A stretch of DNA of 64,000 bases from Sediminibacter sp. Hel_I_10 (GCF_000688335.1 NZ_JHZX01000001.1:310001-374000); one strand, 5' to 3'. Positions 44,059 through 53,514 are shown, counted from the first letter of the stretch. Numbers and translations are program-made. Notes: a model not told the origin generated them from the sequence alone.

Positions 44059-46314
44059 TTGAAAGAGAAGCTCAAACAGCTAGAATTGTTTTTAAAAAGT
44101 TCAAACTTTGACCGCGGCATTAGACTGGGCGTAGCCATTGTTGTGCCCTTTGGTCTGCTTTATCTTTTAGGCTATTTACAATATGCACCGGCTGTTGTTG
44201 TGGGTGCTTTTTTAAATGCACCCGGAGATATTCCTGGCAGTGTAAAGCGCAAAGTCAACGCGATCTTAATTAGTATTGGACTAACGATGGTAATTACAAC
44301 CATCATCTTGTTTTCAAAACCATTTTTACCACTTCTATTGGTGGCTATTGCGGTCATTTCGTTCTTTGTGTCGCTCATTTCAGTATATGGCTTTAGAGCA
44401 TCATTGGTTTCCTTTTCTGGATTATTGGCTATGGTATTGGCTTTTGCCATTCAAAAAGAAACCACTCAAGATATCTTTGTTCAAGTGGGATTAATGGGGA
44501 TTGGCGGACTTTGGTACTTGGTTATTTCCTATGTATTCCAAAAACTTGCACCCGAAAAAGATGAGAATCAACTCTTATCTGATACGCTTCATCTTATTGG
44601 CGACTATCTTAAATTAAGAGCAAAATTATTAACCAAAAAAACAAAGCGCGACGAGCTTTTAAAAAAAGCTTTTACGCTGCAGCATCAAATTAACGAAAAG
44701 CACGAAACGCTAAGAGAAGCATTACTTACCGAGCGAAAACGATCGGGACGCTCTCGTTATGAAGAAAAACAACTGCTCATTTTTCTTTCCACCATCAATA
44801 TCTTCGAGTTAATTGAAGCCAAGCATTTAGATTACAAAATGATTGACGGCATTTTTGGCAAGCAAAAACAGTTTTTAAAGGCTTCTAAGAAATTGAATAA
44901 AATTATGGGAAACCATCTTATTCGGTTGTCTGAACTACTGATTCAAAATGATGACATTCCTAATAAGAACCTGCTTTTAGAGGCCTTATCAAAAGCCAAC
45001 GATTCTATCACAGATTATATTGAAGCTGTTCAATTACCAGAAGCCCGAGAAGGCGCCTTAGTATTAAAAAATCTATATGATTATCAAGAACAGTTACTTC
45101 AAGAAATTAGAGCCATAAGACGGGTCATGGCCAATGTAAAAGACGCTTCCAAAGTATCCTTTAAAAGACAAGATTCCAGTCACTTTTTAACCCTCCAGGA
45201 ATACAGACTAAATGTACTTGTTCAAAATTTTAGTTTCAATTCAAATATGTTTAGGCATGCATTGAGGCTTACCATCGCCATTGTATTTGCGTATCTATTG
45301 GGCTATTTGTTCAACATTCAAAACACCTATTGGATTCTGCTTACTGTGATCGTAATCATGAGACCTAGCTACGGCCTTACAAGAGAACGCTCAAAAGATC
45401 GTATCATAGGCACACTTATTGGTGCCGCCATTGCTGCTGGTATTGTATTAATCACACAAAATGTCGTGGTCTATTCTATTTTAGCCGTGGTCTCTTTAAT
45501 ATTTGCTTTTGCATTGATTCAACAAAACTATAAGTCTGCTGCAGCGCTAATCACCATTAGTATTGTTTTTGTGTATTGCTTAATTAATCCCGATGCCTTT
45601 GAAGTGATTCAGTACCGAGTGATTGATACTGTAATTGGATCAGTAATTGCGGTTATTGCCAACTATATTATTTTACCTAGTTGGGAAGCCGATAATTTAA
45701 AACAAGTGCTCTTAAATGCTTTAAAAATGAACAAAGCATATCTTTTAGCAACCCAAAAGTTATATCAAGAAACGGCAACCCAAAAACTCCCTTATAACAT
45801 CGCAAGAAAAGAGGCCTTTCTTGCCATTGGCAATTTAAATGCAGCCTTTCAAAGATTGACCCAAGATCCAAAGTCTAAACAGAAAGAGTTTCAGCTTATT
45901 TATGAAATTGTAACGCTTAACCAAACGATGATTTCTGCCATTGCCTCTATCGGAAACTTTATCATCAATCACAAAACCACACCTGCTTCTGAAGATTTTA
46001 ATGTGCTTGTTAAAAAAATCGCCAATACGCTTCAAAGGGCTTACGATCGCCTAGACCATACGGAAATCCATAAAAAACTAGATGAAGATACGGTAGATGA
46101 TGCTCAAGAAAAATTAATGGGTAAATACCATAAATTATCAAATCTACGGGATGAAAACATCAAAAAAGGACATACGGAAATAGATACAGAAACCTTACAC
46201 GGCTTACAGGAAGCCTATTTAATAGCCAATCATATGAATTGGCTAAAATCACTTTCAGAAAGTCTCAAAAAAGCTACGGAGCGTTATCAGGCTTCATTAG
46301 TCATTGAGCAATAA
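44059..46314 (+). CDS. FUSC-family inner membrane protein (YccS/YhfK-like)
   Basis: 751 residues, starting with TTG at 44059; no ATG is available before conserved sequence and a promoter box fits this start. Two membrane blocks can be seen. One spans about residues 18-170 with five or six helices, the other about 395-535 with six helices (AYLLGYLFNIQNTYWILLTV, RPSYGLTRERSKDRIIGTLIG, an FUSC signature). Each is followed by a charged helical cytoplasmic domain (about 175-380 and 545-751). This arrangement is typical of the FUSC/YccS family, which includes aromatic acid exporters, although most members are uncharacterised. It is monocistronic. Confidence 0.92.
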   Translation: MKEKLKQLELFLKSSNFDRGIRLGVAIVVPFGLLYLLGYLQYAPAVVVGAFLNAPGDIPGSVKRKVNAILISIGLTMVITTIILFSKPFLPLLLVAIAVISFFVSLISVYGFRASLVSFSGLLAMVLAFAIQKETTQDIFVQVGLMGIGGLWYLVISYVFQKLAPEKDENQLLSDTLHLIGDYLKLRAKLLTKKTKRDELLKKAFTLQHQINEKHETLREALLTERKRSGRSRYEEKQLLIFLSTINIFELIEAKHLDYKMIDGIFGKQKQFLKASKKLNKIMGNHLIRLSELLIQNDDIPNKNLLLEALSKANDSITDYIEAVQLPEAREGALVLKNLYDYQEQLLQEIRAIRRVMANVKDASKVSFKRQDSSHFLTLQEYRLNVLVQNFSFNSNMFRHALRLTIAIVFAYLLGYLFNIQNTYWILLTVIVIMRPSYGLTRERSKDRIIGTLIGAAIAAGIVLITQNVVVYSILAVVSLIFAFALIQQNYKSAAALITISIVFVYCLINPDAFEVIQYRVIDTVIGSVIAVIANYIILPSWEADNLKQVLLNALKMNKAYLLATQKLYQETATQKLPYNIARKEAFLAIGNLNAAFQRLTQDPKSKQKEFQLIYEIVTLNQTMISAIASIGNFIINHKTTPASEDFNVLVKKIANTLQRAYDRLDHTEIHKKLDEDTVDDAQEKLMGKYHKLSNLRDENIKKGHTEIDTETLHGLQEAYLIANHMNWLKSLSESLKKATERYQASLVIEQ

Positions 46315-46587
46315 TTGTTTGTCTGTCACAATTTCCTTGTATCAAAAACATGAACTACAACTTCGTAGCAGAGCGCTTTTAGTCTCTAGTAAAATCGACA
46401 AGTGCTTCACTATAATCTCTTCAACAGTAAATAGAAAAGCAATTCTTTTTCTTCCTTTCCGAAGCAATCCATACCGATAACCCGCTCAAAATTATCTACT
46501 TAAAATTTAGAACTCAAAAAGTAGAAAATGGCAATTTCAAAAAATAACAATCGTAAACATCTGATAAATAGCACCTTATTTACAATA

Positions 46588-46664
46588 TTATTTAGACCTA
46601 ATCTTAATAGACCAGAAATAAATTAGCAATTGTTATTTAGAACAAATAAAAATAATTAGTTTTG
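46588..46664 (+). promoter_or_regulatory. Promoter and candidate operator of the reductase operon
   Basis: TAGTTTTG at 46657-46664 fits the TAnnTTTG box and lies 25 bp before the first ATG (46689). TTATTTAGA occurs twice, at 46588-46596 and 46633-46641. The second is part of the palindrome TTATTT-AGAAC-AAATAA (46633-46649) overlapping the promoter; the first has an imperfect inverted partner TCTTAATAG (46602-46610). Such A/T-rich dyads are typical of iron-responsive repressor sites, which would suit the likely role of the operon. Confidence 0.4.
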
Positions 46665-46688
46665 CCGACGTTAATTAATTTCAAAACT

Positions 46689-48179
46689 ATGAAGCAGCTC
46701 TCCCTTTTTTTATTCTTCCTGATTTCAATCGCTGTACAGTCACAACAAGAAAACAGCTTACTTGAGCGATCATTCTGGCAAACCCAGCCTGATCTTGACA
46801 CTGTAAAGCAAAAAATTGAAAACGGGAACGATGCCACGGCTTTTAATTCTAATGCCTTTGACGCTACGGTTTATGCAATTCTGGCAAAAACAGATGCTCC
46901 CGTTGTAAAATATCTGTTATCGTTAGAAGGGAATTCTGTTGATAAAAAAACCCATGATAGTCGTATTTATCTGCACTGGGCAGCATACGCCGGTCAAATA
47001 GATATTGTTAAGTATTTGCTAGATAAAGGCGCATCCACTGCGGCATTAGACAGTCACGGTAATACACCTTTGATGTTTGCTGCCAATGCAGGTCAAACCA
47101 ATCCTGAATTATATAACGCCTTTGAAAAACATGGTGTTCAACTTACCAATGAAACTAACGTGCATGGAGCTAACCTTTTATTGTTAGTGGCCCCTTCTCT
47201 TTCTAATCAAGAAGAATTAGACTTTTTCTTAAAGAAAGGATTTACGCTAGACGCTAAAGATCATCATGGAAACGGCATCTTTAATTATGCGACCAAAAAA
47301 GGCAATATTGATTTTCTCAAACTACTCGTCTCTAAAGAAGCAGATTACAAAACCTTAAATTCAAAAGGGGGTAACGCCTTTTTATTTGCTGTGCAAGGAG
47401 GTCGTGGGCATAGTAATCCCATAGCAGTTTATGAGTATTTAAAAAGTTTAGGGCTTGATCCTAATAATGTCACCATTGAGGGAAGCACTCCTTTACATCG
47501 GCTAGCATTCAACACCACTGATCCAGCAATTTTAAAACTGTTCTTAGATGCCGGCGCAGATGTCAATCAAAAAGATGCTGAAGGCCAGACGCCTTTTCTT
47601 AATGCCGCTTCTCGAAATGAACTTAAGATGGTGCAACTGCTTGCTCAAGATGTCAATGATTTTAATGCTACAAACAACAAGAGACAAAATGCTTTAATGC
47701 TTGCCGTAAAACGAAATAGTCCAGATGTGGTCAAATTTCTACTCGATACTCAAATAAATACATTTGCTAAAGATGCAGAAGGCAACACGCTTGCTTTTTA
47801 TCTGGTAGAATCCTTTAACAAAAGGCAGCCCGAAGTGTTTGATGCCAAACTCCAACTTTTACAAGATCAGGGTATCAAATGGAATACCATCCAAGCCAAT
47901 GGAGAAACGGTGTATCATTTGGCCGTCAAAAATGACGCTATTGAAGTTCTAAAAAAACTTGGGGATGCCACTATAGATATTAATGCTAAAAACGACGAAG
48001 GTTTAACAGCACTGCATCTTGCCGCTATGAAAGCTGAAAATGATGAGCTAATGAAATACCTAATCTCTCAAGGTGCTGACACAAAAATCAAAACCGATTT
48101 TGAAGAAAGCGCTTTTGATCTCGCAAGTGAAAACGAACTGCTACAGCAACACCATACTCCATTGAATTTTTTAAGATAA
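46689..48179 (+). CDS. Ankyrin-repeat protein, exported
   Basis: 496 residues from the ATG at 46689 (MKQLSLFLFFLISIAVQSQ), which gives a signal peptide; the open frame extends nine codons upstream. About thirteen ankyrin units follow, for example HDSRIYLHWAAYAGQIDIVK, GSTPLHRLAFNTTDPAILKL and EGLTALHLAAMKAENDELMK. Ankyrin arrays bind proteins. It is the first gene of a three-gene operon (1-bp gap to the next gene) with a DUF2271 protein and a PepSY-flavodoxin reductase. In Bacteroidota such groupings accompany iron or siderophore uptake, so it may be a periplasmic partner of the reductase or of a TonB-dependent receptor. Confidence 0.88.
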   Translation: MKQLSLFLFFLISIAVQSQQENSLLERSFWQTQPDLDTVKQKIENGNDATAFNSNAFDATVYAILAKTDAPVVKYLLSLEGNSVDKKTHDSRIYLHWAAYAGQIDIVKYLLDKGASTAALDSHGNTPLMFAANAGQTNPELYNAFEKHGVQLTNETNVHGANLLLLVAPSLSNQEELDFFLKKGFTLDAKDHHGNGIFNYATKKGNIDFLKLLVSKEADYKTLNSKGGNAFLFAVQGGRGHSNPIAVYEYLKSLGLDPNNVTIEGSTPLHRLAFNTTDPAILKLFLDAGADVNQKDAEGQTPFLNAASRNELKMVQLLAQDVNDFNATNNKRQNALMLAVKRNSPDVVKFLLDTQINTFAKDAEGNTLAFYLVESFNKRQPEVFDAKLQLLQDQGIKWNTIQANGETVYHLAVKNDAIEVLKKLGDATIDINAKNDEGLTALHLAAMKAENDELMKYLISQGADTKIKTDFEESAFDLASENELLQQHHTPLNFLR

Positions 48180-48180
48180 T

Positions 48181-48663
48181 ATGAGAAAGTTTATTAAAAT
48201 TATTCCTGCATTATTACTTGCGGGTGCCCTATTTACAGCATTTACTGCGGAAACGAAAGCTGTAAAATGTTTGATACAAATGACCAATTATTCTGGAGAG
48301 GGTGCCTATGTTGTGGTGTCTCTTTTAAATCCGTCGGGTGACTATGAAGAAACGCTTTACGTACAAGGCAAAGATAATGAGTGGTACAGTGAAATCACTG
48401 AATGGTGGAAATTCTATGGCAAATACCGGCCTAATATAGATGCCATTTCTGGTGCAACCATAAGTGGTGGCGAGCGTACCATGACCGTCTTAAATATACC
48501 AGAAGATAAAATTGACAAGGGCTACCGTCTGCGATTTGAAACTTCAGTTGAAGATAAAGGCTATTATGCTAATGATATCGAATTTGAACTTACCGCAGAA
48601 AATATTAAAACCAAAAAAGAAGGTAAAGGCTTTATTCGTTATGTGCGAATGCTTCCGCAGTAA
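48181..48663 (+). CDS. DUF2271 domain protein, exported
   Basis: 160 residues with an N-terminal hydrophobic signal segment (about 9-22, ending FTAE). The rest matches the DUF2271 layout: VKCLIQMTNYSGEGAYVVVS, SLLNPSGDYEETLYVQGKD, EWWKFYG, IDAISGATISGGERTMTV. The last has the SGAT-S segment also found in FMN-binding periplasmic proteins. Members occur next to PepSY reductases and FMN-transferase genes and are thought to help periplasmic electron transfer or flavin handling; direct evidence is thin. It is flanked by the ankyrin gene (1 bp) and the reductase gene (9 bp), clearly one operon. Confidence 0.88.
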   Translation: MRKFIKIIPALLLAGALFTAFTAETKAVKCLIQMTNYSGEGAYVVVSLLNPSGDYEETLYVQGKDNEWYSEITEWWKFYGKYRPNIDAISGATISGGERTMTVLNIPEDKIDKGYRLRFETSVEDKGYYANDIEFELTAENIKTKKEGKGFIRYVRMLPQ

Positions 48664-48672
48664 AAATAGCTT

Positions 48673-50868
48673 ATGACCATTTCCATTTGGCGGTACAGTC
48701 ACCTCGTACTCGCTATCGCCTCTTCCCTATTTCTACTTATAGCTTCTATTACAGGAGTTATTCTCGCTGTAGAACCCATCTCGCATCAAGCAAAAGGCTA
48801 TGCGGTTCAAGATTTGGAGAACGTCTCTTTAGGCACTGCCATTGCCACTCTAAGATCTCAATATGATGAGATTTTTGAGCTCGAGGTCGAATCGTCTGGC
48901 TTTGTAAAGGCGTCTGTACTTACTGCGGAAATGGAAACACTAGAGATCTACGTCAACCCCAGTACAGGAGAACAATTGGGTGACGTACAAGAACGTGCTG
49001 AAATTTATAGCTTCGCCACCAATTTACACCGTTCGCTCTTTTTGAAAAGTGTCGGACGTTTTTTTGTGGGTCTTATCGCTCTACTCCTATTTCTAATCAC
49101 CGTTACAGGACTCCTCTTGCTTGCTAAAAGACAAGGTGGCTTTAAGCGTTTGTTTTCCAAAGTACAGAAGGATTATTTTGAATTGCGTTACCATGTCATT
49201 TTGAGCAGATGGCTCTTTATCCCCTTAATGATACTCGCCTTAACTGGCGTTTATCTTTCTGCGGAAAAGTTTGATCTACTTCCCGACACTTCTATTCATC
49301 ATGAGCACACTGGAGCAACAGATCGTGCAGAACGATTTCACAGTGTTTTGGAGATTCCGTTTTTTAAAAGCACCATGCTCGACCAGGTTAGAAGCATAGA
49401 ATTTCCATTTTCTGAAGATCCCGAAGAGTATTATCAAATCGCGCTTCAAGATCGAGAGATAAAGGTTAATCAAGAGACGGGAACTATAGTAAGCAGTGCA
49501 TCATATCCCTTTGTGGCATTGGCATCTCGCTGGAGCTTGTTGCTCCACACTGGAGAGGGTAATGTATTATGGTCGGTGATTCTAATGTTGGCCAGCGCCT
49601 CAATCCTATTCTTTATGTATTCTGGTGTTGTGATGACTTTAAAACGACTAAAAAAAGTGAAGACCTCATCTAAAATGCCAGATAAAGACCATTGTGAAAT
49701 CATCTTGTTAGTAGGATCTGAGACGGGAACGGCTTTTGACTTTTCTAAACGTCTGTATGAAAATTTAAGTGCTTTGGGCAAAAGCGTGTACCTCACCGAA
49801 CTCAATAACTACACGACTTTCGCAACAGCAAAACACATCATCATTCTCACGTCTACTTATGGCGATGGTGAACCACCTACAAATGCCAGAAAGTTTGAGG
49901 CCGTATTTCCAAAAATAGAGCAGCCGCACCAGATTCAATATGCGGTTGTGGGCTTTGGTTCTCTAGACTACCCAGACTTTTGCAAGTTTGCTTTAAAGCT
50001 AGATGCACTTTTACAAATTAATGACGGTTTTCAACCTTTACTCCCACTCTGCAAAATCAACAATGCAGACGTTAATGTATTCAAAGACTGGAGTCAAACT
50101 TTAGGTCAAATGTTACAGCTCTCCTTACACCTAGAACTATCAACAATACAGACCAAGACACGTAAACGCATGCCTTTTGAAGTTTTAGAACGTACCGAGT
50201 TGAATGTTGATAATACATTTCTACTGCTCTTAAAACCGGAGAAGGACGTTGATTTTGAATCCGGAGATTTATTGGCCATTTTTCCAGATGACACAGAGAC
50301 CTTCAGGCAATATTCAATCGCAAAAATGGGCAGTGCCCTCTTGTTGAGCATCAAAAAACATGAGTTTGGTCGCGGTTCTTCGTATTTATATCACTTAAAG
50401 GCTGGTGATCTTCTAAATGCAGCTATTGATCTAAATCCCGATTTTCATTTTCCTACAGCTGCAACTTCCGCAGTGCTAATAGCCAATGGTACAGGTATTG
50501 CTCCATTTTTAGGAATGATAGAACAACACCATCCCACAGAAATACATTTATTTTGGGGTGGTAAAACGGCGTCTTCATCAAAAATTTACGATGCCATCCT
50601 TAAAGACACTTTAGAGCATACCCAAACGGTGACTGTTCATAAAAGCTATTCCAGAGAAGGTGAAACGCAGTATGTGCAACATATGGTCGCTAAACAAAAA
50701 GAGCTTCTGTTGCATACCGTCATAGAGGGCGGTGTCATAATGATTTGCGGTTCGCTGGCTATGCAACACGATGTTCTTGATGTTTTAGAACATCTGCTCT
50801 TGGAACATCCACATTTTAGTCTTGAGGCACTTGAAGAGAATGGACAGCTTATGATGGATTGTTATTAA
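48673..50868 (+). CDS. PepSY / flavodoxin / FNR fusion, probable ferric-siderophore reductase
   Basis: 731 residues in three parts. The N-terminal PepSY_TM membrane part (about 1-335) has four helices (about 8-30, 128-150, 176-196, 297-318) and periplasmic PepSY loops with conserved histidines (SHLVLA, TNLHRSLF, LRYHVILSR, LLHTGEG) that can bind haem. A flavodoxin domain (about 340-480) carries the phosphate loop SETGTAFDF and STYGDGEPP. The ferredoxin-reductase-like end (about 490-731) has the FAD motif RQYSIAK, the NAD(P) loop LIANGTGIAPFLGM and C-terminal CGS. The fusion passes electrons from cytosolic NAD(P)H across the inner membrane to a periplasmic acceptor, in related proteins ferric siderophores or flavin. 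It ends the three-gene operon. Confidence 0.92.
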   Translation: MTISIWRYSHLVLAIASSLFLLIASITGVILAVEPISHQAKGYAVQDLENVSLGTAIATLRSQYDEIFELEVESSGFVKASVLTAEMETLEIYVNPSTGEQLGDVQERAEIYSFATNLHRSLFLKSVGRFFVGLIALLLFLITVTGLLLLAKRQGGFKRLFSKVQKDYFELRYHVILSRWLFIPLMILALTGVYLSAEKFDLLPDTSIHHEHTGATDRAERFHSVLEIPFFKSTMLDQVRSIEFPFSEDPEEYYQIALQDREIKVNQETGTIVSSASYPFVALASRWSLLLHTGEGNVLWSVILMLASASILFFMYSGVVMTLKRLKKVKTSSKMPDKDHCEIILLVGSETGTAFDFSKRLYENLSALGKSVYLTELNNYTTFATAKHIIILTSTYGDGEPPTNARKFEAVFPKIEQPHQIQYAVVGFGSLDYPDFCKFALKLDALLQINDGFQPLLPLCKINNADVNVFKDWSQTLGQMLQLSLHLELSTIQTKTRKRMPFEVLERTELNVDNTFLLLLKPEKDVDFESGDLLAIFPDDTETFRQYSIAKMGSALLLSIKKHEFGRGSSYLYHLKAGDLLNAAIDLNPDFHFPTAATSAVLIANGTGIAPFLGMIEQHHPTEIHLFWGGKTASSSKIYDAILKDTLEHTQTVTVHKSYSREGETQYVQHMVAKQKELLLHTVIEGGVIMICGSLAMQHDVLDVLEHLLLEHPHFSLEALEENGQLMMDCY

Positions 50869-51227
50869 TTATATAACCTATCGTTGAATTTAAAAGATCT
50901 CTAGCATATTTTATGTAGCTCTTGATCATTCCGATTGAACCAACCGTAGTTTATACAATATCAGCCCTCGACTTGAATTTAAGTGCCACACAAAAACTAT
51001 TTAAGTAATCTTTCTTTTTGCTTTTAAAAAGTGACCGAATAATAAAAAAGTATTTGATATAATATGTCTCAGGATTGTTATTTGTAGAATATTGCACGAA
51101 CATTATTTTCCTAAAGTTTCAAGTTGTATTAGCATTAATAATTGAAACGTCGAAAAAATATCTAAATTTTTAACCAACATCCTTTAAAGATGATGACCTC
51201 TTATTCTTTCGGTCATTTTAGTTGCTA
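50869..51227. other. Convergent intergenic stretch
   Basis: About 360 bp between the reductase gene (plus) and the HD-PycTM gene (minus). No gene is seen and no strong terminator; only short imperfect inverted repeats such as GACC...GGTC near 51190-51210. Confidence 0.5.
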
Positions 51228-52454
51228 TTACATTGTACTTTCATCAAAAAACAAGATAGAGAGCACGAAGAAAATTACTGATATAATTATTCCGTACATA
51301 AAAATATTATAAGCTTTTCTAAGATAATTGTACTTTTTTGCCAGTACTATGCCGAGGAAGAATATATCATCAATCAAATTAGAATAGAGAAATGAAGCGT
51401 TTTCCATGAGTCTATTCATTCCCCAGTGGTAATCTTCTCTTTTCATTTTATGAAAATTACCAAAAAAAAGCAGGTTCGTGTCTTGATTTGCAATATCCTC
51501 TTTCTTGAATTTTCCCGTGGTAATGTTGGGCCTTAGGGATAGTACTGAATAGACTATTGAAGTTAGAGTAACAATTAGCAGTATAATTGTGGGTGGAATG
51601 AGGTGTGGATTATTATCCAATTTTTGCATCAAAGACCCTAAAAGTACAGAAATGATAATCGTGTTAATGGAAATCATAATATTCGCTTTACTATCTGCCA
51701 TTCCACTGATGTCTATATGATTTTTTGAGGTTAATCGAAACATGGTTTCAATACCCTTTTCAGGTTTACCCTCTGCTTTTATAAGTTTTTTCTTTAGTGC
51801 CTTTAGCTCTGCCGCAGTTACCCCTAATTCTTGGGTCAATCTGGAGTCAATTTCCTGCTCTAACTTCTTGATTGTTTTTCTAATCTTCTTTTTAATATTT
51901 TCTTTACTTTCAAAGAATGATTCCTTTGCATATCTAGTGTAATATTGGTGATTGGCCAAAAACGTGAGGTTTGAATGCTGCCATTCTAAATCAGTATAGT
52001 TCTTATCATAAAGCAAAGCCATTTCTGCTCTTAAGTTTTCCGCAAAATGTTTATACTCCTGTTTAGATAGATGGAACATATCTGCGTCCCGAATGATTTT
52101 GTGTAACATTTCTTTTGGAACCGCACCCTCTTTAGTGGCCATTATACAGCGACTTACTTTTAATATGAAGTCATCGCTTGCATTGGCTTGTTTCAAAAAT
52201 TCAGTAGCAATACGTGCACTTTCATCTTCATGATCGAGTTTTGTATGAACATATCCTGTGTCATGAAACCATGCGGCAATTAGCAGAATTTCCATCTCTT
52301 CATCTGTAACATTTTCGCCCTTACCAATGGCCATTGCGCCTTCAACAACAATGGCAGTATGGTTTAGATTGTGATACTTAAAATCTTGAGAAAGTTTTGT
52401 CGTTAAGAGATTAGTCACGTAGTATTGTGCTTTTAAAATCAACTCGTTGTTCAT
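51228..52454 (-). CDS. HD-domain phosphohydrolase fused to a PycTM (Pycsar effector) domain
   Basis: 408 residues. The N-terminal HD domain (about 5-200) has candidate metal ligands in YHNLNHT (His28, His32), WFHDTGY (His64, Asp65) and RDADMFH (Asp123, Asp125), so it can be an active phosphohydrolase, perhaps on a (cyclic) nucleotide. A coiled linker (about 185-235) leads to the PycTM domain, formerly DUF5706 (about 237-408), with MFRLTSKNHIDISGMADSKANIMIS, three or four membrane helices (about 258-275, 285-305, 358-372, 384-402) and the LRPNITTGKF stretch. PycTM is the membrane-damaging effector of Pycsar anti-phage systems, triggered by cCMP or cUMP. The gene follows the class III cyclase by 5 bp, so it should respond to that enzyme's product. 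Confidence 0.92.
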   Translation of the reverse strand: MNNELILKAQYYVTNLLTTKLSQDFKYHNLNHTAIVVEGAMAIGKGENVTDEEMEILLIAAWFHDTGYVHTKLDHEDESARIATEFLKQANASDDFILKVSRCIMATKEGAVPKEMLHKIIRDADMFHLSKQEYKHFAENLRAEMALLYDKNYTDLEWQHSNLTFLANHQYYTRYAKESFFESKENIKKKIRKTIKKLEQEIDSRLTQELGVTAAELKALKKKLIKAEGKPEKGIETMFRLTSKNHIDISGMADSKANIMISINTIIISVLLGSLMQKLDNNPHLIPPTIILLIVTLTSIVYSVLSLRPNITTGKFKKEDIANQDTNLLFFGNFHKMKREDYHWGMNRLMENASFLYSNLIDDIFFLGIVLAKKYNYLRKAYNIFMYGIIISVIFFVLSILFFDESTM

Positions 52455-52459
52455 AGCTA

Positions 52460-53506
52460 TTATTTATTCGTAATACTGACCAATTTCAAAACTTCTTTTT
52501 TCCCTGTCAAGGGTATCGAGCCTTTAAATTCAATGCTATAAAAATCTTCTATATCTTTTGAGTAATCATACAAACTTTCTGAAATTAAAAGTTTACTGTC
52601 AAGCTCATTGCAAAGTCCCTGTATGCGAGCAGACGTATTGAGAATATCCCCAGAATAGGTGATGTCCCGTTTGATGACGCCGATTTCCCCAACGGTCACT
52701 TCGCCCAAATGGGCACCAGCTTTGAATATGGGAAATACACCAAAATCGTTCAGATAATTTTGTTTTTTACTTTCTAAAAAAGATTGAATGTTAAAAAAGC
52801 ACTTCGCAAATCCTAAAGTATTTTTGAATTTGTTAATTGGCCAAGAAATCACGATTTCGTCTCCTACATATTGATAAATCTCCCCTCCAGAATTTAAAAT
52901 AGGATTGGTAACATCTGAAAACACCTTTTTCAGAAACAGATGGTATTTAATGTTTCCTAATTCCTCTGCGATTGTGGTGGAAGACTTTAGGTCTAGCAAC
53001 ATGAAAATACGTTGCTCCTCACTTGGTTTATCATATTTACCCAAAAACAACTCTACCAATTTGCCCGGACCAAATTTGTTGCTCATCTGAAGTAAAAAAT
53101 GTGTCAAGATTACAATAATCATCCAGAACAAAATGTTCTTGACGTCTTCCGAATTAAACATCCATTTGAACGTCATGTCATTGGTTTCTGAAATAGCGAT
53201 GCCTTCCATTATGTTCCTGATGACCCACATTGACATGAACACCAAAATGATAATTGAAAGGCTTTGAACATAAGGCTTATCGCGAAACTTGGCGTCGATA
53301 TAATTAAGTGCAAGCCCAACTGAAATACCGCCAAGCAAACCTGAAATGATATTGAGTAAGAGCGCAGCCGTCAAACTATAGTCGTCAGATGTTCCAAGCC
53401 CAAAGTGACTGGTTAAAACCAAATGGTCATAAAATACCTGAATAATTGCGATAGCTATAGACAATATCGTAATCTTAATAACTCTGCGAAATCTTATTTT
53501 TTTCAT
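52460..53506 (-). CDS. Membrane-anchored class III nucleotide cyclase
   Basis: 348 residues. Four membrane helices in the first 140 residues (about 10-28, 44-68, 80-98, 124-140) are followed by a class III cyclase domain (about 160-345). The metal-binding aspartates are Asp172 (LLDLKSS) and Asp216 (YVGDEIV); the transition-state Asn290 and Arg294 are in LNTSAR. At the two base-selecting positions it has Gln212 (YQYVGD) where ATP cyclases have Lys, and Thr283 (DITYSGD) in place of Asp. ATP therefore cannot be assumed as substrate. The gene is 8 bp after the phosphoesterase fusion and 5 bp before the HD-PycTM gene. It may make the signal for that effector. Confidence 0.93.
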   Translation of the reverse strand: MKKIRFRRVIKITILSIAIAIIQVFYDHLVLTSHFGLGTSDDYSLTAALLLNIISGLLGGISVGLALNYIDAKFRDKPYVQSLSIIILVFMSMWVIRNIMEGIAISETNDMTFKWMFNSEDVKNILFWMIIVILTHFLLQMSNKFGPGKLVELFLGKYDKPSEEQRIFMLLDLKSSTTIAEELGNIKYHLFLKKVFSDVTNPILNSGGEIYQYVGDEIVISWPINKFKNTLGFAKCFFNIQSFLESKKQNYLNDFGVFPIFKAGAHLGEVTVGEIGVIKRDITYSGDILNTSARIQGLCNELDSKLLISESLYDYSKDIEDFYSIEFKGSIPLTGKKEVLKLVSITNK

Positions 53507-53514
53507 TTTTTAGT

